Below, one piece after another: positions 26,860 to 36,650 of a DNA stretch of 64,000 nt (the first letter of the stretch is position 1; every line of letters starts with the position of its first letter). Both the position numbers and the translations under genes were made by a program. Below the pieces are notes generated by a model that was given only the letters and a program-made list of their open reading frames with translations, had not been told where the DNA came from and made no database searches. Source of the stretch: Acetobacter aceti (GTDB lineage: Bacteria; Pseudomonadota; Alphaproteobacteria; Acetobacterales; Acetobacteraceae); contig NZ_CP014692.1 in assembly GCF_002005445.1 (NCBI RefSeq), positions 1,302,001 to 1,366,000 on the forward strand. The letters are read 5' to 3'.

Positions 26860-29319
26860 ATGGCTGTGATGAGATTGTTCACAATACAAAGAAAACCGGT
26901 CTTTTTATCTGCACTCGGTATGACAACGATTTTGTCCACTTATCCCTTCTTGTACAATAGTGCCTTTGCCGCCAGCACACATGGCCATAAGATATCTGGT
27001 TCTTCCAAAGTCGCGTCAAAACCGGTGATAGTAGCTCGGAAACATAAGGCGCCTACCTCCGTGGAAGCTTCAGGTGCAGGAGAGGCGATCAGGGTTGCCA
27101 CCCGCCGGCGGGCGGCGGCGGGACATATCCTCGTCTCCCGAGCCGCAATCGAACGCTTGTCTCCGGGCATGAACCCCATGGCAGCCCTTAACCAGTCGCC
27201 GGGGATCAATTTCCAGTCCGCCGATGCGCTGGGATCGTCCACCTGGGGCACGCAGATCTACATGCACGGGTTTGCCCAAAAGGATGTCGGTGTCACGCTG
27301 GATGACATGCCTCTTGGGGAAATGACTTATCGTAACTACAACGGTGTTAATCCAAGTCTCGCAGTCGCGCCGGAAAATGTCGCTGGAATCGATGTGTCTC
27401 AGTCGGCTGGCGCGGAAGAGGTTGCGGCAAGCAACAATCTCGGCGGTTCACTCGCCTATAGGTCTATCGATCCCGCTCACAAGCTGGGGGCTTCCCTTCA
27501 GCAGGGGTTCGGCAGCTATTCGATGTACCATACTTACACACGGATAGACAGCGGCGACCTGAACGCGACGGGAACGCGGTTTTATGTTTCCTATCTTCGT
27601 AATGACCAGCAGAAATGGAAAGGCGCTGGTGAACAGTTTTCGCAGCAGGCTACCGCCAAGCTGATCCAGCCGATCGCGCAGAAAAGCGCCTTGTCAGCCT
27701 ATTTCAATTATTATGACATGCATTCTTATGAATATCAGGATCTGTCACCGGAAGTTATACAGAAACTGGGGTATAAGGTAGACAATTACTATAACGGCAA
27801 GGCTAGCGGATATCTGGCTGCGGTCAATGCCAGCAAGGGGATCTACCCCAAAGGCTTCGAGAAACTGTCCGATCCTCTCGACGCGTCTTATTATGATGGA
27901 CCTACCAACGAACACGGCTTCATGGGGTATCTGAAATCGGATCTGACCCTGACAGATCAGCTGAAATGGGTGACGACCGCCTATGGTCATGCTGATATGC
28001 AGAAAACCGGCTGGAATTCTCCTTATTTCGCATCGCCCAACGGTTCGCCGCTCAGTGAAATTGTCAAACAGCCTTCTTTCCAGCGATTCGGCATCCTCTC
28101 CAGGGTGTCCTATGATATTGCGCGAAACCATATAGGCCTTGGCGCCTGGTATGAAAACAACTCCTACCAGTCCTCAATGTGGGCTTATGAGCAGCCGAAT
28201 GTTGTCAATGGCCAGATCGTGGGAGGGCTTCCGAACAATCTCGGGCACTACGGCACGCCTTTTGCCGAGATATTCAACCAGAACTATAATTCCAATACCT
28301 TCACGGCATTTGTAAACGATACTTACCGTCCCATTCAGAATCTGGCCCTGCATTTCGGTTTCAAATCCATTCTCTCGACACAAAGAGTCGGTGACGGATA
28401 TCTGAGCAGCGCCTACTACGGTGCTTCGAGCGGCAGTATTACTTCGGGTGAAAGTCTGACCACGGCGAAGGCCTTTCTTCCGCATATTGGCGTCGATTAT
28501 CGGTTCCTGAAAAATCATGACATATTCATAGATATTTCTGAGAATGCTCGTAATTATATGGAATCGGGCTTCAAGCTTTCAGCTTCGCCCTTCGCAGTCA
28601 CGCAGGCGGCCTACAATTTGAGCAGAAGTTCAATACGACCTGAAACAGACTGGACATATGCCATCGGTTACCGTTATTCGGATCGCCTTATGGATGCCTC
28701 GGTCTATGCTTATCGGACCAATTATTTCAATCGCCTTCAGCAGGTTACCTCCGGGTCTCTGCTCAATCCGGTGTCGGCGGTCCAGAATGTGGGCGGCATA
28801 ACGATGAACGGTGTGGACGCACAGTTTGTCATCCGCCCGATTCATAATCTTTCGATTTCAAACAGTGTAAGTTATAATCATGCTGTTTACGATCAGAATA
28901 TCACACAGCAGGGAGTTGTCTATCACACCAAGAATCAGCAGGTCGTGAACTATCCGCGCTTCATGTACAAGGCGAATCTTGCCTATGACTGGCGCAGCCT
29001 GAGTTTTTATATCGAGGGTAACTATATCGGCCATAGAAATTATGATTATTCTGGACAGATTCATGCTCCCAGTTACTGGCTCGCCAATCTTGGTCTGCAA
29101 TGGCACGTCAAGAAACCGTCAGATGGTGGGGCGCGTCTGGGAGGGATCGTTAAAGGTCTGACCGTGGCGTTCAACCTCAATAACATCACCAACCAGTATT
29201 ATGTGGCCACGATGGGTGAAAACGGAAACCCATTGGATTCAGCAAGTGGTTACAGCTTCCAGTCCATGATTCTTGGTATGCCGAGGACCGCTTTCGGCTC
29301 TATCAAGGCAGATTTCTGA
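26860..29319 (+). CDS. TonB-dependent outer-membrane receptor
   Basis: 819-residue receptor for energised uptake across the outer membrane. Signal sequence to about residue 37 (NSAFAAS), a Lys/Ala-rich linker, then the plug domain from about 85 (ERLSPGMNPMAALNQSPGIN, TQIYMHGFAQKDVGVTLDDM, SNNLGGSLAY), then a 22-strand-type barrel ending in Phe (FGSIKADF). ATG 26860 follows AAAGGAG. The ligand is unknown: no siderophore, cobalamin or sugar genes adjoin it, but a sulfate-binding protein and porin lie upstream. A perfect 28-bp palindrome lies just downstream. Confidence 0.9.
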   Translation: MAVMRLFTIQRKPVFLSALGMTTILSTYPFLYNSAFAASTHGHKISGSSKVASKPVIVARKHKAPTSVEASGAGEAIRVATRRRAAAGHILVSRAAIERLSPGMNPMAALNQSPGINFQSADALGSSTWGTQIYMHGFAQKDVGVTLDDMPLGEMTYRNYNGVNPSLAVAPENVAGIDVSQSAGAEEVAASNNLGGSLAYRSIDPAHKLGASLQQGFGSYSMYHTYTRIDSGDLNATGTRFYVSYLRNDQQKWKGAGEQFSQQATAKLIQPIAQKSALSAYFNYYDMHSYEYQDLSPEVIQKLGYKVDNYYNGKASGYLAAVNASKGIYPKGFEKLSDPLDASYYDGPTNEHGFMGYLKSDLTLTDQLKWVTTAYGHADMQKTGWNSPYFASPNGSPLSEIVKQPSFQRFGILSRVSYDIARNHIGLGAWYENNSYQSSMWAYEQPNVVNGQIVGGLPNNLGHYGTPFAEIFNQNYNSNTFTAFVNDTYRPIQNLALHFGFKSILSTQRVGDGYLSSAYYGASSGSITSGESLTTAKAFLPHIGVDYRFLKNHDIFIDISENARNYMESGFKLSASPFAVTQAAYNLSRSSIRPETDWTYAIGYRYSDRLMDASVYAYRTNYFNRLQQVTSGSLLNPVSAVQNVGGITMNGVDAQFVIRPIHNLSISNSVSYNHAVYDQNITQQGVVYHTKNQQVVNYPRFMYKANLAYDWRSLSFYIEGNYIGHRNYDYSGQIHAPSYWLANLGLQWHVKKPSDGGARLGGIVKGLTVAFNLNNITNQYYVATMGENGNPLDSASGYSFQSMILGMPRTAFGSIKADF

Positions 29320-29358
29320 TAAAACCATGATGACCTGCGGGTCTGAAAAGTAACTGTT

Positions 29359-29386
29359 CCGGTTCAGGGATCGATCCCTGAACCGG
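29359..29386 (+). terminator. Perfect 28-bp palindrome after the TonB receptor
   Basis: The sequence CCGGTTCAGGGATC and its exact reverse complement abut at 29372/29373, 40 bp after the receptor stop. As RNA it would form a stable hairpin with a minimal loop. No T-run follows. Most likely a transcript end or mRNA-stabilising structure, though a protein-binding palindrome is possible. Confidence 0.5.
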
Positions 29387-29567
29387 GAGTCGAAGAGCAT
29401 GACGATGTATTTTGCGGACATACAGACGCGTCAGCACGGTGGTATGTGGTTTAGTGTTGTTTCCATGCTTTCAGTTTTACAGAGGAATTTTTTTAATAGT
29501 GTTTTAAAGATTCTGCTGCAGGAGGACTTTTATTTTCGACATTTTTACAGCGCAACCGTGAGAGGTA

Positions 29568-29799
29568 ACTGACCCGCTTTGTGCGGGATTGTTCTCAGGT
29601 CATAAATGTTGACCAGGCTTGCAATACTGGTATCTCTATTTGCCACTGTCCGCTTCCTGTTTCTGGACCAGCTACCTCCTGTCGATCCTGTATCGGGGAA
29701 AGGACAGGTTACTTCTCGCCTATTGATAGCCGGGAGCGCAGGCTGCACAGAAAAGCATTTCAACGAAAATGACGGGTTTAAGCGGAATACAGCAAATAA
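29568..29799 (+). pseudogene. Composite relic: permease piece joined to sulfate-binding protein end
   Basis: 29568-29696 aligns with two separate parts of the potB-like gene (30281-30362 and about 30410-30470), with an internal deletion. Shared strings include CTCAGGTCA, TTGACC and TGGACCAG. 29738-29799 aligns with the 3' end of the second sulfate-binding protein gene (25841-25902), sharing CAGAAAA, GCATTTCA, GAAAATG and ACAGCAAATAA. Neither part is open as a real gene. Short open frames of 60-105 codons over this stretch are chance remnants. It records an earlier duplication and deletion. Confidence 0.7.
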
Positions 29800-30082
29800 C
29801 CTGAACATGGTTTCGTGATGGCTGATTGTCACGGCATCAAATGCCAGTTTCAGATGCATTACAACTACTTGACGCGATGCGCGTAGTCACAATCATATCG
29901 AAAAACAAACGATTGCATGGTTGCGATATTAAATTTATGAGAATTGAATTTATAAAAGTATGATTTTAAATGTTTTTCTTGATTTCCCTATTTATTTTCA
30001 TTTCTATATAAAAACGTATTGACCGGATTTCTTGTTATGTGAAACTCATGACTTATGATTTCATATTTGAGAGATCACCTGA

Positions 30083-30960
30083 GTGATATTCACTAAACCA
30101 GATAAAATCTCCGGAGCGGGAAGTGTGTTTTTCCGCTGTGGTATTTTTCTGCCCGGTACCGTATTCGGTCTTGGGCTGGTGGTGTTTTCATTAAGCCTCG
30201 TTACTTTCCTTGCCTTCCGCCATAACGACGGCTCTTTTCTTGGAAGTGGATGGACGGCTTCTAATTTCCTGACCATTCTTACTGATCCGCCCTATGCGTG
30301 GATTGCCCTCAGGTCAGTATTATTGACCGGGTTTGCAACGCTGGCGACTGTCGTGGCCGCTTATCCGGTCTACTGCATCGCCGTAAATGGTGGGCGCTAT
30401 CAGAAACTGGTTCTGTTCCGTGTCACACTGCCGTTTTGGACCAGTTATCTCCTGCGCATCTTCGTATGGAAAATCATGCTGGCTTATAACGGCGTTCTGA
30501 ACTCGTTTCTGGTTGGGGCAGGACTACTTTACGAACCCTCGCTGGCTGTTCTGAATACACAAGCAGCGGTTGTCGTAATCCTTGCTCATCTTACCCACCG
30601 TTTGCAATCCTGCCCATCTATACGGCGCTTGAAAACATGCCAGCTTCCTTTCTGGAAGCCGCAGCAGATCTGGACGCGCGGTCCTGGACGACTTTCAGGT
30701 GGATTGTCCTGCCGTATTCGCTTCCCGGTGTTCTGACCGCGATCATGGTGGTCTTCATCCCAACAGTAGGGAACTATGTGACACCAGCGCTCGTGGGTGG
30801 GCCACAGAGCGTGATGATCGGCTCTTTGATTGAAATGCAGTTCGGTCGTGCAAACGACTGGCCGTTCGGCGCGGCGCTGTCGGTCACCGTCATGCTGGTC
30901 ATAGCAGGTTTGATCGGTCTTCTCCGAAAAACTGAAGCAGGCAAGGAGAGCAAGGCATGA
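30083..30960 (+). pseudogene. potB: Polyamine-type ABC permease PotB, frameshifted
   Basis: The N-terminal part (from GTG 30083 to about residue 170, VVVILAHL) and the C-terminal part (PFAILPIYTALENMPASFLE onward, in the next frame) together make one binding-protein-dependent permease of the spermidine/putrescine class, with the EAA loop ASFLEAAADLDARSWTTFRW. The frame changes near 30595-30605, consistent with loss of one base. The 3' end overlaps potC by ATGA. It could be a sequencing error in isolation, but potA and the regulator nearby are also broken, so true decay is favoured. Confidence 0.75.
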
Positions 30961-32870
30961 GACTGCCTGTTGTTCCGGCCCATCAGTCCTCAACCGTCGG
31001 CATGCTCCTGTGGTTGTCTGTATTCTGTTATCTCATTTCTCTTTACCTCCCTATCTGTCTGGTTCCACTGTTCTCATTCAATGATTCAATTCAGGCCGCC
31101 TTTCTACTGAAAGGATTTACCTTCTGCTGGTATCGTATCCTTCTGCGCAATGAAGGCGTAAGAAACGCACTCATTGCCAGCCTGAAAGTCGGCCTGACAT
31201 CTGCCGCTATTGCGACGGCATGCGAGACCACAATTGCTTATGCGGCTGTATTCATCACAAAAATATTTTCGAAAAGTCTTTCCTTTATAGTGAAATTTCA
31301 CATTCTGACACCGGGAGTTATCATTGGTATCGCCATGTTGAGCGTGGCCAACCTCATGGGGATCTGTCCTTCCATCAGCGCCATTATCTATGGACATATC
31401 CTTCTGGTGATGCCCGCAACGGTCATGGTCATGCATGCAAGATTTTCCGCTATTTCCCGTTCGATCCCTGAGGCGGTCGAAGATCTTGGCGCCCGGGAAT
31501 GGACGCTGATGCGCCGTATTCTCCTGCCCATGGCAGCATCCGCCATAGGGTCAGCGTTCATGCTGGCCTTTCTGACCAGTTTCGATGAGGTCATCATCGC
31601 TTTTTTCCTCACCGGATCTCACCCCATATTGCCAGTCTATATCTGGGGGCAACTCCGTTTCCCAAAGTCACTGCCAATCGTCATGGCGCTGGGAAGTGTC
31701 ATTCTGGTTATCGGTGTTGTCGTAGCCATTCTTTCCGCGCTGATGCTCGAAGAGGGCAGAGCACGTAATCATTTACAACGATCGCAATGGAGGGGAATCA
31801 TGACGACTGACCGTTTTTCCGTGGTTGCAAAGATATTCGCCTGTTCTGCTCTGGCGCTTTCTCTTGTAATGTCTTCTCTGGCGCACGCTGAAGATCGAAA
31901 ACTAAGTTACCTGACATGGTCGGGGTATGAACTGCCGGAATATAACGAGGCCTATCTGAAGGCGCATCCTGATTCCATAAGCATTTCAATGTTTGACGAT
32001 GATGATGATGCTTTTACAAAACTGAAGGCCGGTTTCCATCCCGATCTTGCTCATCCCTGTTATGACAAGATTGCCCGCTGGCAAAAAGCTGGCATGATTG
32101 AGCCGATCGACACCACCAAAATCAAGAACTGGAACAACATATTTCCGATTTTCCGTAATCTGCCGGATATTCAGGCGGGCGATGGAAAAGTCTGGATGGT
32201 CCCCTGGGACTGGGGTAATACATCGATCCTTTATCGTGTGGATCTTCTGCCTGACGCCGAGCAGAGCTGGAATCTGCTGTGGGATAAACGATATGCCGGC
32301 CGCATGGCCACGATCGATGCCGTCCATGACACGTCCATCGTGGCAGCCCTTGTAGCCGGAGTAAATCCGTTCGATCTCAGTCCTGCCGACCTTGAGAAAG
32401 TGGCCAACAAGCTTCGGGAACAGCGTCCTCTGACGGCAGCCTACACCACGGATATGACATCTGTTGAGCAGTCGCTGGCCAGCGGCACTTTCGTCGCTGC
32501 CATGACGTGGAATGCGTCAGCGGTGACCCTGAAAAAGCAGGGTGTTCCCGTCGCCTTCATGAGACCCAGGGAAGGTATGCTGACATGGGCCTGCGGTTTT
32601 GTCTTCATCGAGGGGATGAAGAACAAGGATCTGGCTTACGACTTCATCAACAGCCGTCTGGAAGCTGCTTCAGGAAAACATCTGATTGAAAATAATGGCT
32701 ACGGAGCGTCAACGTCAACAGCCTTTGCCGCCATACCTGCTGAAAAACTGAAGGAACTGGAACTACCTGCCAATCCGGAAGACATGCTGAAAAAGACAAT
32801 CTTTACCGGCCCCATGAAACAGGCTGAAGAGCTGGGGAAAATGCTGGAAAAAATCAAGGCGGGTGGCTGA
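30957..32870 (+). CDS. potC: PotC permease fused in frame to PotD binding protein
   Basis: A single 637-codon frame. Residues 1-281 are a PotC-type permease (six helices, EAA loop EAVEDLGAREWTLMRRILLP). Residues 282-637 are a complete PotD-type receptor beginning with its own signal peptide (KIFACSALALSLVMSSLAHA). No stop separates them. A strong ribosome-binding site (GGAGGGG) and ATG lie at the junction, so separate synthesis of PotD from 31800 is likely, with or without a fused product. Probably the original potC stop was lost. Substrate is inferred to be a polyamine from family resemblance. Confidence 0.8.
   Translation: MRLPVVPAHQSSTVGMLLWLSVFCYLISLYLPICLVPLFSFNDSIQAAFLLKGFTFCWYRILLRNEGVRNALIASLKVGLTSAAIATACETTIAYAAVFITKIFSKSLSFIVKFHILTPGVIIGIAMLSVANLMGICPSISAIIYGHILLVMPATVMVMHARFSAISRSIPEAVEDLGAREWTLMRRILLPMAASAIGSAFMLAFLTSFDEVIIAFFLTGSHPILPVYIWGQLRFPKSLPIVMALGSVILVIGVVVAILSALMLEEGRARNHLQRSQWRGIMTTDRFSVVAKIFACSALALSLVMSSLAHAEDRKLSYLTWSGYELPEYNEAYLKAHPDSISISMFDDDDDAFTKLKAGFHPDLAHPCYDKIARWQKAGMIEPIDTTKIKNWNNIFPIFRNLPDIQAGDGKVWMVPWDWGNTSILYRVDLLPDAEQSWNLLWDKRYAGRMATIDAVHDTSIVAALVAGVNPFDLSPADLEKVANKLREQRPLTAAYTTDMTSVEQSLASGTFVAAMTWNASAVTLKKQGVPVAFMRPREGMLTWACGFVFIEGMKNKDLAYDFINSRLEAASGKHLIENNGYGASTSTAFAAIPAEKLKELELPANPEDMLKKTIFTGPMKQAEELGKMLEKIKAGG
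31800..32870 (+). CDS. potD: Polyamine-type solute-binding protein, internal start
   Basis: Alternative independent product of the fused frame, 356 residues. ATG 31800 is 6 nt after GGAGGGG. Signal peptide to about residue 31 (AHA), then the mature receptor beginning EDRKLSYLTWSGYE. It contains VPWDWGNTSILYRVDLL and the late YDFINSRLEAASG typical of PotD/PotF-like receptors. Periplasmic. With potA and potB broken it probably has no working transporter unless another is supplied elsewhere. Confidence 0.7.
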   Translation: MTTDRFSVVAKIFACSALALSLVMSSLAHAEDRKLSYLTWSGYELPEYNEAYLKAHPDSISISMFDDDDDAFTKLKAGFHPDLAHPCYDKIARWQKAGMIEPIDTTKIKNWNNIFPIFRNLPDIQAGDGKVWMVPWDWGNTSILYRVDLLPDAEQSWNLLWDKRYAGRMATIDAVHDTSIVAALVAGVNPFDLSPADLEKVANKLREQRPLTAAYTTDMTSVEQSLASGTFVAAMTWNASAVTLKKQGVPVAFMRPREGMLTWACGFVFIEGMKNKDLAYDFINSRLEAASGKHLIENNGYGASTSTAFAAIPAEKLKELELPANPEDMLKKTIFTGPMKQAEELGKMLEKIKAGG

Positions 32871-32905
32871 AGCCAGAAGCCAGCTCAACCTTCCCGAACA
32901 GAGAA

Positions 32906-33513
32906 GTGACCCGGTTCCAGAAAGAGTATGGGATGGTGTCAGGTCATGTCACACGAAGTGCGCGGGTATCAGAAGCCGATATCCTGATCGGTCGAAGAAT
33001 TAAAGATCTTTATTGGAAAAAATACTGTCAATTTCGGAACTTTCAGGAAAGACAGAGAATCTCTGTGGACGCACTCAGCCGGAGAGAAAGAGGTCTGTCA
33101 TCCCTGAGCGTCAAGGTGATGTAGCCGCTGGCTGCTGCTGTAGCTGTGCAACGGAAGAGCTTGTGTCAGACGACGGCGAGTTCTGTCATGATCTTTATTG
33201 CGTGCCAGTCAGCGCCAGAAAGATATTTCAGATTTATTCCGAAGGAATCACTAAAAGACTGGATTCACCCTCTGCGGCTGCTCTGACCGGAATACTGGTT
33301 GTGGTGGAACCGGGCGCAACGTTCGGATCATATGCTCATGGTGGACATGAATTTGGATATGGTCTTTCAGGTCAACTGATATTGTGGATTGATGGGTCCA
33401 TTGCCGATTGGGGAAAGGTGACAGTTTGGTCTTCCGCATCTGCCTGTATCACTTTAATACGCGGGGTATTTCTGAAAATATGTGGGTCAATACGAGCAAA
33501 CCGGAGAAAGATC
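32906..33513 (+). pseudogene. XRE-cupin transcription regulator remnant
   Basis: Pieces of a PuuR-like regulator appear in shifting frames. The HTH start ADILIGRRIKDLY and ISVDALSRRERGLSSLSVKVM read in the first frame up to a stop at 33124. The cupin part (DDGEFCHDLYCVP, ARKIFQIYSEGI, LVVVEPGATFGSYAHGGHEF) follows in another frame. The tail WVNTSKPEKDHEQG is in a third frame and overlaps the potA start. At least three disruptions are needed to explain it. Such regulators commonly control putrescine uptake and use genes, which fits the neighbouring pot genes. Confidence 0.65.
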
Positions 33514-34598
33514 ATGAGCAAGGGACCACTTCTCGGACTTGATAGTGTGAACAAGGTCTTTCCGGGTGGTTCGGTCGGCCTGGACAATATCAGTCTTTCC
33601 ATAGTGAGGGACGAGTTCCTCAGTCTTCTTGGACCTTCGGGATGTGGAAAGACAACCACTCTCAGGATTATCGCAGGTTTTGAAATGCCGACTTCTGGTT
33701 GGGTATTGCTTGATGAACGGGATATAAACCCGCTTCTTCCTTTCGACTGACCGGTCAATACGGTTTTTCAGGATTATGCACTGTTTCCCAATATGAACGT
33801 GCAGGAAAATATCGCGTTCGGTCTGACGTTGCGAGGTATGTCCAGCCGTGACCGGGCACGGAAAGTATAGGAAGCCTTTGAACTCGCAAGGTTGCCTGAC
33901 AGAGCAGATGTACGGATCGGTAGTCTGTCAGGTGGTCATAGGCAACGTGTAGTATTGGCGCGTGCACTCGTCTGTCAGCCCCAGTTACTGCTGCTTGATG
34001 AATCGCTCTCGGCTCTTGATGCCAGTCTGCGTGAGCATATGCAGAATGAACGCAAGCAACCGCAGAAGGAACTTGGCACAACCTTTGTCATGGTCACGCA
34101 CGATCAGACGGAGGCCCTTTCAGTTTCCGACCGGATCTCGGTCATGAATAAAGGTCAGTTCGAACAGATTGCTGATTCTGCAACGATTTATGACCGGCCG
34201 CCCCAAAATTTGTGGCGGGCTTCATTGGTACGACCAATCTGCTGCCGGGAATATTTCTTCTGCGAGAACCCTCAGCGATACGGTTTCAGTTGACCGGTGG
34301 CGGGCGACCTGTCGTGACGGGTTCAGCAGAATTGGCAGCAATGGCAGGGAGTAAACTGACAGTAGCGATACGTCCGGAAGGCATCGTTCAGATGAAAAAA
34401 GGAGAAACTGATACTTTCCTGGGGCAGATTACCTGAATAATCTTTCATGGACATAGTCTGAGGCTGCTGGCGAAGCTGGGAACTTCCAGCCTTTGGGTTG
34501 ATGTTCCGCGTGATCGGGTTGAAACGGATATACGCGAAGGTGCCGTTATTGAACTGGGTCTTCGATCTGGAGCGCGATGCCCTTTGCGCGCGGTTTGA
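33514..34598 (+). pseudogene. potA: Polyamine-type ABC transporter ATPase PotA, degraded
   Basis: The ATG at 33514 begins a PotA-like ATPase with Walker A (GPSGCGKTTTLR), then a premature TGA at 33748 where a conserved Arg is expected ([17 protein letters not shown]). A second in-frame TAG falls at 33868-33870. The signature LSGGHRQRVVLARAL, Walker B LLLDESLSALD and H-loop MVTHDQTEALSVSD follow. A frameshift near 34200, a further stop at 34434, and the TOBE tail (LWVDVPRDRVETDIREGAVI) to 34598 complete the relic. It cannot encode a working ATPase. Confidence 0.8.
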
Positions 34599-34674
34599 AT
34601 CTGGAAAATGGCAAGCGTCACTTACGAAAACCCGTATTCCAGGATATTTTTATGATCTTTTACGTTGAAGATGA

Positions 34675-35640
34675 TCAGATGTTCGGAAAATGACAGGAAA
34701 CTTCGTGGTGATCCTCAACCAGACGGAGTTCTGGAGATTCCTTCGCGCATCGGTGTTCTGCTTTCGGGCATCGGGTGTGAAAACGACATCCTGAAGGAGG
34801 TGAGATGGGTGACGGCACATCACCACGCAGCAGAATACGCCGGTCACTGGCCCCGATGACGGGCTCCGGAACGGCGGAAATCAAAGCCATCGTGTAGGGA
34901 TGCGCCGGTCGCTGCATGACCGTGTCGGTGTCGCCAAGCTCGACAATGGCGCCAAGATACATCACCGCCACACGCGTTGAAATCTGTCTGACCACAGCAA
35001 GATCGTGTGCGATGAAAACGTAAGTCAGACCAAGCTGTTCTCTGAGATCGGTGAACAGATTGACGATCTGGGCCTGCACCGACACATCCAGCGCGGAAAC
35101 CGGTTCATCCGCCACGATCAGGCGTGGAGAGAGCGCCAGCGCACGGGCGATGTTGATCCGCTGGCGCTGCCCTCCGGAAAATTCGTGTGGATAGCGGGCA
35201 AGAGCGGAACGCGGCAGACTGACGAGATCCATCAGTTCATCAAGTCGGGCGTCAATCACCTGACGAGTGCGTTTCTGGCCGTTTTCATCGGGATGGACCC
35301 GCAAAGGCTCGGCCAGAAGATCGCCGATCCGTCGTTTGGGATTGAGCGCGGCGTAGGAATCCTGAAAGACCATCTGCATCTGTCGCCGCACGGGGCGCAG
35401 GACGCGGTCATTCATTCTGGAAATATCCTGATCTTCGAAAAGGATTGTGCCAGAAGACAGATCGGTCAGGCGCAGCAGGCAGCGCCCCAGAGTGGACTTT
35501 CCACAACCGGACTCCCCCACAAGTCCGAGCACTTCACCGGACCGTACCGTGAGCGATACGTTATCCAGAGCCCGTAATGTCCTGCCACGCGGCAGGCGAT
35601 AATCCTTGCGAAGGTCAACAGCTTTCAGAATGTCTGTCAT
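34675..35640 (-). CDS. dppF: Peptide ABC transporter ATP-binding protein (DppF type)
   Basis: 321 residues, last gene of a five-gene peptide importer. Walker A GESGCGKSTLGRCLL (about 40-54), signature FSGGQRQRINIARALA, Walker B LIVADEPVSALDVS, and the OppF/DppF C-terminal zinc-like cysteine region CRFHTRCPKAEHRC. The start overlaps the dppD stop by 4 nt. Ends facing the decayed potA relic 77 bp away. Confidence 0.92.
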   Translation of the reverse strand: MTDILKAVDLRKDYRLPRGRTLRALDNVSLTVRSGEVLGLVGESGCGKSTLGRCLLRLTDLSSGTILFEDQDISRMNDRVLRPVRRQMQMVFQDSYAALNPKRRIGDLLAEPLRVHPDENGQKRTRQVIDARLDELMDLVSLPRSALARYPHEFSGGQRQRINIARALALSPRLIVADEPVSALDVSVQAQIVNLFTDLREQLGLTYVFIAHDLAVVRQISTRVAVMYLGAIVELGDTDTVMQRPAHPYTMALISAVPEPVIGASDRRILLRGDVPSPISPPSGCRFHTRCPKAEHRCAKESPELRLVEDHHEVSCHFPNI

Positions 35641-36650
35641 GCCTCGATCCCGTGGAGAATGCGTGGTGGCAGCGCTTTTCCTTCACCCGGCAGAACGCAC
35701 GCAATATCCTGGCTCGCAAAGCGAACGAGTGGCGGTAGGATCGAACAGGCGTCATGTGCATAATGACAGCGCGGCGCAAACGCGCAGCCGGAAGGACGTT
35801 CGAGCGGGGTAGGGGGCATGCCCGCAATGGAAGGCAGACGCACCGGGCGCGGTCCGGTCAGCGGCGGAATGGAATCCAGCAGTGCGGCTGTATAAGGATG
35901 TGCAGGCTGTTCAAAAACTGCCGACGCAGGCCCGCGCTCTGCCACACGCCCGGAATACAGCACCATCACGTGGTCGCAGGTCTCCGCCACAACGCCCATA
36001 TCGTGCGTGATAAGCATGACGGCAGATCCGTAATCCGTGCGGAGATTACGCAGAAGATCAAGAATCTGCGCCTGCACGGTGACATCCAGCGCCGTGGTCG
36101 GTTCGTCGGCGATCAGCAGGGCCGGATTGCAGGAGAGCGCCATGGCGATCATCGCACGCTGGCGCAGGCCACCGGACAACTGGTGCGGATAGCGGTTGGC
36201 GGTGCGCTCCGGGTCCGGCACGCCCATGTCGCCAAGCAGTCGGACCGTGCGTGTGCGGGCTTCGGACTTCGAGACACGCTCATGCACGCGGATCGCCTCG
36301 TCGATCTGCCAGCCGATTGTGTAAACCGGCGTGAAGGCCGTCATCGGGTCCTGAAAGATCATCGCGATTTCGCGGCCGCGTATGTGCCGGAACGCTTTCT
36401 GCGGCAGCGTCGTCAGTTCCTGCCCACGGAACCGTACGGAGCCCCGCAGACTGACGCCCGGATCGTCAATCAGGCGCATGATGGCCATGGCCGTCACGCT
36501 TTTGCCGGAGCCGGATTCTCCAACGATGCCAAGGATTTCCCGCTCATTCACGCTAAACGAGACGTTCTCGATGATTGGCACATCGCGGCCACCCGAGCGG
36601 AAACTCACGCAGAGATCGCGCACGTCGAGAAGGGGAGCATCACCGGCCAT
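35637..36650 (-). CDS. dppD: Peptide ABC transporter ATP-binding protein (DppD type)
   Basis: 337 residues. Walker [16 protein letters not shown], signature [16 protein letters not shown], Walker [15 protein letters not shown] and a C-terminal OppD/DppD extension with [14 protein letters not shown]. Forms a heterodimer with the following ATPase. The start overlaps the DppB-type permease stop by 11 nt. Confidence 0.92.
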   Translation of the reverse strand: MAGDAPLLDVRDLCVSFRSGGRDVPIIENVSFSVNEREILGIVGESGSGKSVTAMAIMRLIDDPGVSLRGSVRFRGQELTTLPQKAFRHIRGREIAMIFQDPMTAFTPVYTIGWQIDEAIRVHERVSKSEARTRTVRLLGDMGVPDPERTANRYPHQLSGGLRQRAMIAMALSCNPALLIADEPTTALDVTVQAQILDLLRNLRTDYGSAVMLITHDMGVVAETCDHVMVLYSGRVAERGPASAVFEQPAHPYTAALLDSIPPLTGPRPVRLPSIAGMPPTPLERPSGCAFAPRCHYAHDACSILPPLVRFASQDIACVLPGEGKALPPRILHGIEA

